Below are positions 46,133-54,927 of a stretch of 64,000 bases of DNA, one piece after another. The notes under the pieces were generated by a model. The model made no database searches and had not been told where the DNA came from. It saw nothing but the letters and a program-made list of their open reading frames with translations. The stretch is from CAYPJE01 sp964410945 (GTDB lineage: Bacteria > Fidelibacterota > Marinisomatia > Marinisomatales > TCS56). A program made the translations under genes and the position numbers. The stretch's first letter is position 1, and the number at the start of each line of letters is the position of its first letter. The stretch spans positions 1 to 64,000 of the forward strand of contig CAYPJE010000009.1 in assembly GCA_964410945.1 (NCBI GenBank), read 5' to 3'.

Positions 46133-47584
46133 CTACTCTTCGAAGATCGTCCCAATAATATGATTGGCTACCGGGTATAGATCATCAGGGGACAGGGAGA
46201 GATGATTATGGTTGGTAGCCAAAAATGCGAAATTGACGGACATGAACACCATGTTGAAGTCCGTTCCTTCATATGTGATACCGGCGGTAACATCGGCATA
46301 ATCAACGCCATCATCATCGACACCGGCCAGATCATAAATGGCACGTGCCGAAGCATCAGGTATCAACTGGTCCGGATATCCGGTACCGGTGGCCAGACCG
46401 GGAATACCAATGCTGGTAAACGCCGCGTCCTCGGCAACCGCTGGCGTGGCTAATTGTGCCAAGCCAGTAAAATGTTCGCCGGCATCGCCGGCATTAGTCA
46501 GATGCAGGTAATCACGGAGAAAATGTCCGGCATCAAATGCGGCTGTATCGGCAGCTTCGGTATAATAACAGATTTCACTGCCCATCAACCAGAGGTTCCC
46601 GCCAGCATCCATGAAATCATCCAGGGGATTATCCACTGAACCACCGGCAAAATAATAGAATGACATTGGACCGTCGTCCACATACCAGACCACCGAGGTA
46701 TAAGCAGCTAGATCAGCGGCCGTGGGGATACCGTCAGCATTGACATCCCATTCATCCCAGGCCCAATCCTTCAGCACTTCGGCCATCAGGTTGTCGGTGG
46801 AAATTTCATTCAGAAACTCCGACTCGCCCGGGATATAGTCGTCGACTACCAATATAGTTGGTGTCTTAACCGTTACATTTACTTCATATGGATTGCACTC
46901 AAGACCCACATTATCAATAGCTTTGACCTGGAATACATATTCACCAGCTTCAAGATCCGCGTAGGAAACAGAGGTGATTTCCAGACTCCAGTCACTCCAG
47001 TCAGTAGCACTGTTTCCGGTGCCACTCAGACGATAACTATAGCCCTCCAGCGATCCGAATGTGGATGCATCACTGCCGGTCCACTCAAAGAAAATGTTCA
47101 TTCCGGGCGCCCGACAGGAATTGTCAGTGGGGCTTTGCAGGAACCGTATTTCCGGAGCTACAGCATCAGAGGTTGCTACCGAAAAGTTGACAACATCAGG
47201 CGTTGCGTCGACAGAGTCCATGTTATCCATGGCCTCGACCGTAAAAACATAATCACCATCTTGCAGGTTCTCAAATGTATAGAACATTTGATTGGAATAG
47301 TCATCAGCATGACTGTAGGCAGCACCATCCATTTCCAGGGTCCAGTAAAATCCGGTCACATAACCAGGATAAATTTCACCTTTCCAACGAAAGGTTGGTG
47401 ATGAGTTGTACAACAGGGTAGCTCCATCGGCCGGCCCCTCTGTGATTATGGTGTTCAGCGTGATTTCTTCACGTTCTGATACCGTTGATTCATCCTCAGG
47501 ATTGATCAACGAATCACAACCTACGAAAAGCAGTCCCAGACCTAAGAATATACTTAACGCGATTCTAATATTAATTTTTGACAT
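46133..47584 (-). CDS. Ig-like lipoprotein with GATase1-like C-terminal domain
   Basis: The ATG at 47584 has GGAGG 5 bases upstream; a TTG four codons before it is unlikely. The signal ends 'GLGLLFVGC', a lipobox. Residues ~40-230 hold two Ig/Fn3-like units with 'YTFENLQDGDYVFTVEAMDN' and 'YADLEAGEYVFQVKAIDNVG'. The C-terminal half begins with 'TILVVDDYIPGE' and includes 'YTSVVWYVDDGPMSF' and 'DAGGNLWLMGSEICYY', a Rossmann-like GATase1 pattern also present in the neighbouring lipoprotein and in the amidase at 11251-13527. It probably sits on the cell surface beside the cassette C receptor. Function unknown. Confidence 0.72.
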   Translation of the reverse strand: MSKINIRIALSIFLGLGLLFVGCDSLINPEDESTVSEREEITLNTIITEGPADGATLLYNSSPTFRWKGEIYPGYVTGFYWTLEMDGAAYSHADDYSNQMFYTFENLQDGDYVFTVEAMDNMDSVDATPDVVNFSVATSDAVAPEIRFLQSPTDNSCRAPGMNIFFEWTGSDASTFGSLEGYSYRLSGTGNSATDWSDWSLEITSVSYADLEAGEYVFQVKAIDNVGLECNPYEVNVTVKTPTILVVDDYIPGESEFLNEISTDNLMAEVLKDWAWDEWDVNADGIPTAADLAAYTSVVWYVDDGPMSFYYFAGGSVDNPLDDFMDAGGNLWLMGSEICYYTEAADTAAFDAGHFLRDYLHLTNAGDAGEHFTGLAQLATPAVAEDAAFTSIGIPGLATGTGYPDQLIPDASARAIYDLAGVDDDGVDYADVTAGITYEGTDFNMVFMSVNFAFLATNHNHLSLSPDDLYPVANHIIGTIFEE

Positions 47585-47598
47585 CAGTGCCTCCAATC

Positions 47599-49290
47599 CT
47601 AATTATCTGAATCGGTGATACCCCACAGGGCCATTACACGATTACCGAATGTTTGGGTGTCCGCGGCATCTTGATCCATAAATGGTAACGACTGACCAAC
47701 CACCAGAACATAATTACCACCACTGTTCATACTTGCAATCACACCAACAGAACGGCCGTCACCAAGTGGAGCTTCGTTAGTGAATAACATTTCAGTGTTA
47801 TCGGCATCGGCGTAAACCCGTTCGCAGGAACGAGGATAATCTTCATCATCAATTGGTACCGGTACGAAAAGATCATCAGTCTGGATAATTCCGGTGGAGG
47901 GATTCTGGCCGGTCATGCCATCAGACATGTATTCAAACGTCCCGAAAATTCCGTTATAGAAACCATAAGGTACCGTTATGGAAGCAGCACCGAAAGCGGC
48001 CAGGTTGTATCCGGTGATCATCAGGTTACCTCCCGCGGTTGCATAAGCGGCGAACAGGTTACCGTAATCAGCCGAATTATAGCCGCCGTCCGTATACAGA
48101 ACCACTGCCTCATACTGACCCAGCAGACTTGGGGTTAATATGCCGGCACCTTCATCATCAAGATCTCTCAAATCATAGGTAACCCCATTCAGAAAACCAG
48201 TACCTATCTTAGTCTTGATTTCATCCTGGCTGGTATACTGACCAGGCGTCCAGCTGAAATTGTCCAGGAGCAGCAGTTCACTGGTAGGTGCAAATGGGGC
48301 CGCGCTAAAGCCAATGCTCAACATGTCCACATTGCCAGAAACATCTTTTACCTTAATATAAAAGGTGTGATCACCATCGCTTATATCAGCTCCGGGAATT
48401 GTATAGCTGCTGTTGGGCAACCAACCACTTGCCAGGGGAGCGGTAGTGGCATCATATCCGTTACTGTCATCCAGGGCATAGCAGAATGCACCGGTGGGCA
48501 GTACACCCTGGTAATAATCGACTGCTGCTTCCCAGGAAAGGGCCAGGTCAACACCGGAGAACCAGCCTCCGCCATCAGAAACCGGGCTGGTGTTGCTTAA
48601 CTGCGGTTTGAAACCACTGGCAACGATGAAGGCACTCTGAGCCGGTGATCCGTCTACCGCACCGAAATTGTCTACGGCCCGGACGTAAAAGGTATGGGAC
48701 CCTTCGCCCAAACCATAGAAGGTATGATCAGTAATATATTCCTCTACTGCCGTCCATGAGCTCAAATCATCCAGGGCAAATTCATAGCCATCAATTTCAC
48801 CATCCTGATCGACTCCCAACCAGGCAAAGCGAACGTCTGGTCCAACCACATCACCGGTAACAGGTCCTTCAATAATCTGTGTCTCCGGAACAATGGTCCT
48901 GGGCGACATTACCGCTGATGCCGGCGATAAGTCGGCCTGATCGCGATTGTCGATTGCACGGACATAAAACGTGTGTTCATCCTCCAAATCAGCGAATTCA
49001 AAATCTGAATACGGATTGGTGGGATCGTCAGTTGGAAAGGTTTCCGAAAGATCGCTGGTTTCGACCCAATCACCATCGTCCCAGCGATATTCGAACAGTT
49101 CGGCCCGACCATCCACATCAGTACCATACCAGGCTATTCTGGTCGTCACACTCGGGCTGACTTCAGAAATATAGGTTTCCGGTCTAATGTTAGGGAGGGG
49201 TTCAGGCAGATCGTCTGATTCGCACCCCAAAAAACCTACTGCTGCTACAATTACCAGCAGTAAGGTGCATAATGTCCACTTCAAGCTCAT
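47599..49290 (-). CDS. Ig-like repeat lipoprotein with GATase1-like C-terminal domain
   Basis: 563 residues from the ATG at 49290 (GAGG 5 bases upstream). Signal 'LLLVIVAAVGFLGC' is followed by at least three Ig/Fn3-like units marked by 'DLEDEHTFYVRAIDNRD', 'GLGEGSHTFYVRAVDNFG' and 'DISDGDHTFYIKVKDVSG'. From ~340 there is a Rossmann-like domain with 'LLLLDNFSWTPGQ', 'YEAVVLYTDGGYNS' and 'ATAGGNLMITGYNLAAFG', comparable to the next lipoprotein. It is the first gene of cassette C and 14 bases precede the second lipoprotein gene. A surface adhesin or ligand-binding role alongside the receptor is inferred. Specific family not recognised. Confidence 0.72.
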   Translation of the reverse strand: MSLKWTLCTLLLVIVAAVGFLGCESDDLPEPLPNIRPETYISEVSPSVTTRIAWYGTDVDGRAELFEYRWDDGDWVETSDLSETFPTDDPTNPYSDFEFADLEDEHTFYVRAIDNRDQADLSPASAVMSPRTIVPETQIIEGPVTGDVVGPDVRFAWLGVDQDGEIDGYEFALDDLSSWTAVEEYITDHTFYGLGEGSHTFYVRAVDNFGAVDGSPAQSAFIVASGFKPQLSNTSPVSDGGGWFSGVDLALSWEAAVDYYQGVLPTGAFCYALDDSNGYDATTAPLASGWLPNSSYTIPGADISDGDHTFYIKVKDVSGNVDMLSIGFSAAPFAPTSELLLLDNFSWTPGQYTSQDEIKTKIGTGFLNGVTYDLRDLDDEGAGILTPSLLGQYEAVVLYTDGGYNSADYGNLFAAYATAGGNLMITGYNLAAFGAASITVPYGFYNGIFGTFEYMSDGMTGQNPSTGIIQTDDLFVPVPIDDEDYPRSCERVYADADNTEMLFTNEAPLGDGRSVGVIASMNSGGNYVLVVGQSLPFMDQDAADTQTFGNRVMALWGITDSDN

Positions 49291-49992
49291 CACAACCTCA
49301 CTGTTTGATTAAAGACTCTAATTCGATTAATAAATGAAAACGGATATTTGAAATATGAATCAGTACCTTCTCCATATCTGCTTTTGATACTGTAAGACAA
49401 AGCCGGAAAAGAATCAGAAAATGAATTCATTATGTTTTCAATATCCTCCATTATCTTGTTGATAATTCTTCTTTTACAAGATTCTCCAGGAGACAATACG
49501 GCGATACCCGTCACTCGATTTCCCGTACCCTATTTGTCCCCTCTCAGGCTAGATATGCTAGTATCTATTTCATTTTTCGATGGGAAGTTATCGGCTGGGT
49601 ATCGGCTTCCGAATTGTTGATCTTTAAATGGTAAACCAGATCGGCAAACGGTTATAGTAAACGGCAAAAGGTTGTAAAATTTCAGGTGAAATATTCCACT
49701 AAATCAACCCGGAGATAACCGTGGACAAGGGTACAATTAACTATACATAATACCATTTTTATCAACCAGATACAGATTTCTCAATTTATATTATAATTAA
49801 CTGGGAGCAGTCGCCAGTCCCGGCTGTCGTTTAATATGACCACTTCTACCCTTTAACGATAATTATTGCCGCTTAGCGAATTGAGCTCAAATACGGCCTG
49901 CAAATGATATACTTTAAGACTTTATAAATCTGGGAGGAATTGATATAATGCTGTGATTATTTTCATGGTATTGCATTCAGCACGATTCATAA
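49291..49992. other. Divergent intergenic region, 702 bases
   Basis: Spacer between the minus-strand cassette C and the plus-strand sensor-kinase genes. It is AT-rich with no convincing coding frame, RNA gene or strong hairpin. It must hold promoters for both directions; the only good match is the extended -10 at 49941-49949. Short frames on both strands were judged spurious. Confidence 0.6.
49921..49949 (+). promoter_or_regulatory. Candidate extended -10 promoter for the sensor-kinase operon
   Basis: TGATATAAT at 49941-49949 is a perfect TGnTATAAT extended -10 box, 44 bases before the first sensor-kinase ATG. The -35 position (TTTATA at 49921-49926, 17-base spacing) is weak, as is common for extended -10 promoters. 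The following gene has no visible Shine-Dalgarno sequence. Confidence 0.5.
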
Positions 49993-51066
49993 ATGACAGA
50001 TAACACCAACAACAAAACATTCTGGATTCTACAGTTTTCCGGGTGGAGTGTTTACTGGTTGTACATAATCACTAATGCCTACTCAATGGGTTATTATGGA
50101 ATCCGGTATATCATATGGAATACATTAGTGATCGTCACTGGTTTGCTGCTGACCTCCCTGGCCCGTTTATTCTACCGCCGGATCGATATCCAACAATTGA
50201 CACTCGCAAAAACGATGGTCATTTCAGTATTCTCAACTTTAATTATCGTCAACCTATGGTATCTGATTCGAATTTTCATTAATTATTTGATGGTTCAACC
50301 AGGGGAACAGATAGTCCCGGTGACCCTGTCCTACTACCTACAGGGAATATTCTTCTGGACCATCCTTATTTTCGTCTGGAACACTCTGTATTTTGTGATC
50401 AAACTCTGGATGGCCTGGAATGTTCAGCGCGAACATTCTCAACAGGCCGATCTGCTTGCCCAGCGTTCTAAACTTCAGATGCTGAGATACCAGCTAAATC
50501 CGCACTTTCTGTTTAATTCGCTTAACTCCATCCGGGCCCTGATAGAAGAAAATCAAAAAACGGCCCGGGAGATGATCACCGAGCTGTCTGAATTTCTACG
50601 GTATTCATTGATCAGTGATTATGATACCTCGGTCCCGCTTCACAATGAAATAGAAGCCTTGCGTCATTATTTTGCCGTAGAAAAAAAACGCTATGAAGAC
50701 AAACTGAATGTCATGTTTGATGTGGATGCGATGGCCTGTGATTTTCCGGTGATCAGGTTTTTACTTCATCCCCTGGCCGAAAATGCAATTAAATATGGGA
50801 TGCGTACCAGTCCAATGCCCCTGCAAATTCAGATAATCGCCCGAATGCTGGAAAACACCTTAGTGATGGAGGTTAGTAATACCGGTAAATGGGTCGAACC
50901 ATCATCCGATCTGGGACAATCCTCAGATGGTACTAATACGGGATTAAATAATGTCCGCCAATGTCTGGAAAATGCATTCCCGGGACGTCATACATTCGAG
51001 GTAATTCAAAAGCCAAGCAGTGTCCATTTTAAAATCGAGATCAACAAAAAGGTTAGTGCCGGATAA
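49993..51066 (+). CDS. LytS-type sensor histidine kinase
   Basis: 357 residues with about four membrane helices in the first ~140 residues and no large extracellular domain. The kinase core is the His_kinase (PF06580) type: 'LRYQLNPHFLFNSLNSIRAL' puts the phosphorylated His at 171, 'ELSEFLRYSL' follows, and the ATPase domain shows 'LLHPLAENAIKYGMR', 'VSNTGKWV' and 'NTGLNNVRQCLENAF'. The stop codon overlaps the ATG of a second, homologous kinase by one base (TAATG). The signal is not known; with few extramembrane residues it may sense membrane state. It probably phosphorylates the LytTR regulator encoded at 52186. Confidence 0.9.
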   Translation: MTDNTNNKTFWILQFSGWSVYWLYIITNAYSMGYYGIRYIIWNTLVIVTGLLLTSLARLFYRRIDIQQLTLAKTMVISVFSTLIIVNLWYLIRIFINYLMVQPGEQIVPVTLSYYLQGIFFWTILIFVWNTLYFVIKLWMAWNVQREHSQQADLLAQRSKLQMLRYQLNPHFLFNSLNSIRALIEENQKTAREMITELSEFLRYSLISDYDTSVPLHNEIEALRHYFAVEKKRYEDKLNVMFDVDAMACDFPVIRFLLHPLAENAIKYGMRTSPMPLQIQIIARMLENTLVMEVSNTGKWVEPSSDLGQSSDGTNTGLNNVRQCLENAFPGRHTFEVIQKPSSVHFKIEINKKVSAG

Positions 51067-52202
51067 TGGACAAAAAAAACAACCGGTCAAATTTTCTGCA
51101 CGACACCTTTTCCAAATGGACCGGATTCAGCGGCACCTTTTGGATATTGAATCTGGCCGGTTGGTTGCTCTATCTCGGTCTGATCTATCTCAACTTCTTC
51201 CTGTTTACCGAAGTCTTCAAATATGATGTGATTCGACTGTTATTAATTACTTTTTGGGGATTCGTTCTGACGGTAGTACTACGCTACATTTATCGACAAA
51301 TAAATATTAATACCATCTCAATCACCGTAATTATCATTATTGCATCCGTCGCCTCCCTCCTGGGCGCCAATATCTGGTTCTGGGTTTCACGAACCATGTA
51401 TTACGGACTTCTGGGGCGCAGTTTTTCCTGGGTATCGGATCTGGTGCCCGGTGCTTACCAATATATTGTTTTCTGGGACAGTGTAACTTTGATCGGCTGG
51501 AGCTGTCTGTATTTCAGTATCAAATTCTGGATCGAATGGGATAAACAAAAAATACTGACGAAAGAATCCAACCGGCTGGCCGAGAAGGCTAAACTGCAGA
51601 TGCTGCGTTATCAGTTGAATCCCCATTTTCTGTTCAATGCCTTGAATGCAATCCGGGCGCTGATCCTTGAGGATAAGGAAAGTGCCAAACGGATGGTGAC
51701 CGAATTATCTGAATTTCTACGCTATTCACTGATCAGTAATAATTACCTGGAGGTGTCATTGAATGATGAAATCCAGGCCATCAAGAATTTTTTCGCCATC
51801 GAGAAGCGGCGCTATGAAGATAAACTGGAGATAGAATACCTGATCGATCCGTTGGCTGAAGACTTTCCAATCATCAGTTTCATCATTCACCCCCTGGCCG
51901 ATAACGCCATTAAATTCGGGATGCAGACCAGTAAAATGCCCCTGAAAATCAGAATCCGCGCAAATATCGTTGGCGATAATCTGGTTGTGAGTGTCAGCAA
52001 TACCGGCCAATGGATCGATAATGATAAAATGGCGAAAGAATTCGAATATATCCCAGGCTCAGGTTTACACAATGTACAGAAAAGGCTGGCCATGAGCTAT
52101 CCGAATCAACATTCGCTGAAGATTCTGAAATCGGATGAGCAGATAAAAGTTATCTTTCGCATCGACAAATCATTAAATTTGGAACATGAAGAAACCGCAT
52201 AA
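51066..52202 (+). CDS. LytS-type sensor histidine kinase, second tandem copy
   Basis: 378 residues; homologous to the preceding kinase throughout. Four hydrophobic helices lie in residues ~25-155, then 'LRYQLNPHFLFNALNAIRAL' with His187, 'ELSEFLRYSLISN', and the ATPase segments 'IIHPLADNAIKFGMQ', 'VSNTGQWI' and 'GSGLHNVQKRLAMSYPN'. It overlaps the first kinase by 1 base and the response regulator by 17 bases, so the three genes form a tightly coupled operon. The pair probably arose by tandem duplication. LytS-family kinases work as dimers, so a heterodimer is possible, though this is inference. Confidence 0.9.
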   Translation: MDKKNNRSNFLHDTFSKWTGFSGTFWILNLAGWLLYLGLIYLNFFLFTEVFKYDVIRLLLITFWGFVLTVVLRYIYRQININTISITVIIIIASVASLLGANIWFWVSRTMYYGLLGRSFSWVSDLVPGAYQYIVFWDSVTLIGWSCLYFSIKFWIEWDKQKILTKESNRLAEKAKLQMLRYQLNPHFLFNALNAIRALILEDKESAKRMVTELSEFLRYSLISNNYLEVSLNDEIQAIKNFFAIEKRRYEDKLEIEYLIDPLAEDFPIISFIIHPLADNAIKFGMQTSKMPLKIRIRANIVGDNLVVSVSNTGQWIDNDKMAKEFEYIPGSGLHNVQKRLAMSYPNQHSLKILKSDEQIKVIFRIDKSLNLEHEETA

Positions 52203-52911
52203 GGCATTAATAGTCGACGATGAACGTCTGGCGCGTAAGGATCTCAAGGATCTGCTATCGGAAATCAAGGAAATTGAGATTGTTGGCGAAGCCGATAGCG
52301 TGACAACAGCAATTGAAGCGATAAAAAACCTCAAACCAGAGGTAATCTTCCTCGATATTCAGATGCCTGGTGAATCCGGATTTGAATTGCTGGAAAAAAT
52401 AAAAATTGACGCCAAGCTGATTTTTGTCACTGCCTACGACGAGTATGCCATCCGGGCATTCGATGTTAACGCCCTTGATTACCTGTTAAAACCGGTCAAC
52501 CCGGAACGGCTGAAAACGGCAATCGAGAAAATTGACCTCCAGGAAGATTTCCAGATCGCCAGCACCCGGAAACTGAATTATGACGATCACCTTTTCCTGA
52601 TGATCAACAGCCAGTTCAAATTCCTGGGGATAAAAACAATTATCAGCATCAATGCCGCCGGTGACTATTCAGAGGTGATAACCACCGATGATTTAAAAGG
52701 ACTGACCCAGAAATCGATGAAAGAATGGGAAACACGCCTGCCGGAAAATCACTTCACCCGTATTCACCGTTCGACAATCGTCAACCTGGAATACGTGGAT
52801 CACCTCGAAGAATGGTTCAATTACTCTTACCGCGTCTATGTAAAAGGCATGGAAAAACCCTTTGTGATGAGTCGGCGATACGTTGCCAAATTGAAAAATC
52901 TTCTGGGATAG
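52186..52911 (+). CDS. LytTR-family response regulator
   Basis: 241 residues. The receiver domain (~1-120) has 'ALIVDDERLARKDLKDLL', the phospho-acceptor Asp57 in 'VIFLDIQMPGESG', 'FVTAYDEYAIRAF' and 'DYLLKPV'. A LytTR DNA-binding domain (~140-241) includes 'IISINAAGDYSEVIT', 'FTRIHRSTIVNLEYV' and 'MSRRYVAKLKNLLG'. It is a transcription factor activated by phosphorylation from one or both of the upstream kinases. It starts 17 bases inside the second kinase gene. Targets are unknown; the surface cassette starting at 49290 on the other strand is an obvious candidate by position, as inference. Confidence 0.93.
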   Translation: MKKPHKALIVDDERLARKDLKDLLSEIKEIEIVGEADSVTTAIEAIKNLKPEVIFLDIQMPGESGFELLEKIKIDAKLIFVTAYDEYAIRAFDVNALDYLLKPVNPERLKTAIEKIDLQEDFQIASTRKLNYDDHLFLMINSQFKFLGIKTIISINAAGDYSEVITTDDLKGLTQKSMKEWETRLPENHFTRIHRSTIVNLEYVDHLEEWFNYSYRVYVKGMEKPFVMSRRYVAKLKNLLG

Positions 52912-52950
52912 ATAAGTTTTATCAGCATTTTTTAGCGTCTGAATTATATC

Positions 52951-52965
52951 CGACAAAATAAGTCG
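52951..52965. promoter_or_regulatory. Rrf2 operator site 1 (CGAC-N7-GTCG)
   Basis: CGACAAAATAAGTCG, an inverted repeat with the geometry GAC-N7-GTC, 78 bases before the Rrf2 gene. A second copy with the same arms and nearly the same centre lies exactly 60 bases downstream. The spacing recalls type-1 IscR sites, as I remember them. Confidence 0.7.
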
Positions 52966-53010
52966 CAATTATCTGTTGCCCCCAATCGATTAAGCCTGTT
53001 AAGTTTAATG

Positions 53011-53025
53011 CGACAAAAGTAGTCG
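53011..53025. promoter_or_regulatory. Rrf2 operator site 2 (CGAC-N7-GTCG)
   Basis: CGACAAAAGTAGTCG, the second copy of the operator, ending 3 bases before the Rrf2 start codon. A TTTAAT at 53004-53009 could be the -10 box, which would put the start of transcription inside this site, so bound protein would block its own promoter. No room is left for a Shine-Dalgarno sequence. Confidence 0.7.
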
Positions 53026-53028
53026 TAT

Positions 53029-53427
53029 ATGCTGAAATTATCACGAAAAACAGAATACGCCCTAATGGCACTGCGACATCTGCGCGATAAAGATCCGGAA
53101 GAATTTACCAGCGCGAAGGAGATTGCCGAAACTTACCATATACCAGGTGAATTACTGGCCAAGACCCTCCAGCAAATGGCACGGGCCGCAGTGGTCCAGA
53201 CAGTTCAAGGTCCCCATGGCGGATATCGCCTAAGCACCGATCTGGATTCAATTTGTTTGAACGATTTTATCGAGCTTATGGAAGGTCCCGTCGCTTTAAC
53301 CGATTGTTCAATTGACAAAGATTGTGATCAGATTGAGACCTGCACGATCCGCACTCCCATTCATCGAATCAACGATAAAATGAAAAATGTTTTCAGCAAC
53401 CTCACTCTAAACGAGGTTATCCAGTAA
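53029..53427 (+). CDS. Rrf2-family (IscR-like) iron-sulfur transcription regulator
   Basis: 132 residues. The winged helix-turn-helix begins immediately ('LKLSRKTEYALMALRHL', 'AKEIAETYHIPGELLAKTLQ', 'VVQTVQGPHGGYRLS'). The cluster-binding loop has Cys93, Cys99 and Cys105 in a CX5CX5C pattern identical in spacing to the three Cys ligands of E. coli IscR; the fourth ligand position (+3) is Arg here, with a His at +7. It is the first gene of the SUF operon, 39 bases before sufB, and has two operator copies upstream, one abutting the ATG. It very likely senses iron-sulfur status and represses its own operon. Confidence 0.9.
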   Translation: MLKLSRKTEYALMALRHLRDKDPEEFTSAKEIAETYHIPGELLAKTLQQMARAAVVQTVQGPHGGYRLSTDLDSICLNDFIELMEGPVALTDCSIDKDCDQIETCTIRTPIHRINDKMKNVFSNLTLNEVIQ

Positions 53428-53466
53428 TTAAGATTATTAACCACTGAGCCATTGCAGTAAAATATT

Positions 53467-54909
53467 ATGAGCGATATTGATACAATCAACCAGGTGACCG
53501 GCCAGAAATATAAATATGGATTCGTTACCGACATCGAACAGGAAAAAATCCCGCCAGGGCTGAACGAAGACGTAGTCCGTCTGATTTCAGCCAAGAAAAA
53601 TGAGCCGGAATTTCTGCTGAAATGGAGATTGAAAGCCTATAAACACTGGTTGCGGATGAAAGAACCTGATTGGGCCAAACTGGATTATCCGCCGATCAAT
53701 TATGATGCTATCAGCTATTATGCCGCACCTAAGCAGAAAAAAGAACTGAAAAGCCTGGATGAGGTCGATCCCAAGCTGCTGGAGACTTATAATAAGCTCG
53801 GAATTCCGATCCATGAACAGAAAATGCTGGCCGGTGTGGCCGTGGACGCGGTTTTTGACAGCGTTTCCGTAGCCACTACATTCAAGGAAGAATTAAAAAA
53901 GCATGGTGTGATATTCATGCCATTTTCCGAAGCCGTGCACCAGCACCCCGACCTGATCGAAAAATATCTTGGTTCAGTAGTCCCCTACACCGATAATTAT
54001 TTTGCCGCCCTTAATTCAGCCGTGTTCAGTGACGGCAGTTTTGTTTATATCCCCAAAGGCGTGCGCTGTCCCCTGGAATTATCGACCTATTTCCGGATAA
54101 ATGCCAGCCAGACCGGTCAATTCGAACGCACACTTATCGTGGCCGATGAGGGCAGCTATGTAAGTTACCTGGAAGGTTGTACTGCCCCCATGCGTGATGA
54201 GAACCAGTTGCATGCCGCCGTGGTTGAGCTGGTGGCCCACAAAGATGCACAAATCAAATATTCCACGGTTCAGAACTGGTATCCCGGTGATGAAAATGGC
54301 AAAGGCGGTATCTATAATTTTGTGACTAAAAGAGGCATATGTAAAGAAGAGAACGCCAAAATCAGCTGGACCCAGGTCGAAACCGGTTCGGCTATTACCT
54401 GGAAATATCCCAGTTGTATTTTAAAAGGCGATAATACGGTAGGCGAATTCTATTCTGTAGCCCTGACCAATAATTACCAGCAAGCCGATACGGGCACTAA
54501 AATGATCCATATCGGCAAGAATACCAAGAGCACGATCATCTCGAATGGAATCTCGGCCGGTAAAGGCCAGAATATCTACCGCGGGCTGGTACAGATTGGG
54601 AAAGGTGCCGAAAACGCCCGAAATTATTCCCAGTGCGACTCGATTCTGATCGGTGATAAATGCGGCGCCCACACTTTTCCCTACCTGGATGTGCGCAACC
54701 AGACTGCCCAGGTTGAACACGAAGCATCCACCTCGAATATCAGCGAGGACCAGTTGTTTTACTGCCAGCAGCGAGGCATCTCAACCGAGGATGCCGTTTC
54801 GATGATCGTCCACGGTTTCTGTAAAAATGTATTCCAGAAATTGCCGATGGAATTTGCCGTGGAGGCACAGAAACTGTTGGAGGTCAGTCTGGAAGGCAGC
54901 GTCGGGTAA
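53467..54909 (+). CDS. sufB: Fe-S cluster assembly protein SufB
   Basis: 480 residues. Core subunit of the SufBC2D scaffold on which clusters are built in the cytosol. Typical segments are 'GQKYKYGFVTDIEQEKIPPG', 'EPDWAKLDYPPINYDAISYY', 'SYVSYLEGCTAPMRDENQLH', 'GDENGKGGIYNFVTKRG', 'WKYPSCILKGDNTVGEFYS' and 'DKCGAHTFPYLDV', with the family-typical 'EHEASTSNISEDQLFYCQQR'. The conserved Cys in the last segments are consistent with SufB. It follows the Rrf2 gene by 39 bases; a 142-base gap with a palindromic repeat separates it from sufC. Confidence 0.96.
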   Translation: MSDIDTINQVTGQKYKYGFVTDIEQEKIPPGLNEDVVRLISAKKNEPEFLLKWRLKAYKHWLRMKEPDWAKLDYPPINYDAISYYAAPKQKKELKSLDEVDPKLLETYNKLGIPIHEQKMLAGVAVDAVFDSVSVATTFKEELKKHGVIFMPFSEAVHQHPDLIEKYLGSVVPYTDNYFAALNSAVFSDGSFVYIPKGVRCPLELSTYFRINASQTGQFERTLIVADEGSYVSYLEGCTAPMRDENQLHAAVVELVAHKDAQIKYSTVQNWYPGDENGKGGIYNFVTKRGICKEENAKISWTQVETGSAITWKYPSCILKGDNTVGEFYSVALTNNYQQADTGTKMIHIGKNTKSTIISNGISAGKGQNIYRGLVQIGKGAENARNYSQCDSILIGDKCGAHTFPYLDVRNQTAQVEHEASTSNISEDQLFYCQQRGISTEDAVSMIVHGFCKNVFQKLPMEFAVEAQKLLEVSLEGSVG

Positions 54910-54927
54910 AGAAAATTTAAACACAAA

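Noticed and set aside
49290..49620. Two short open frames in the divergent intergenic region
   Set aside because: No ribosome sites or convincing protein features; they overlap each other on opposite strands.
49640..49680. AAACGGTT/AAACGGCA direct repeats in the intergenic region
   Set aside because: Short and imperfect, with no clear LytTR-site spacing; not enough to call an operator.
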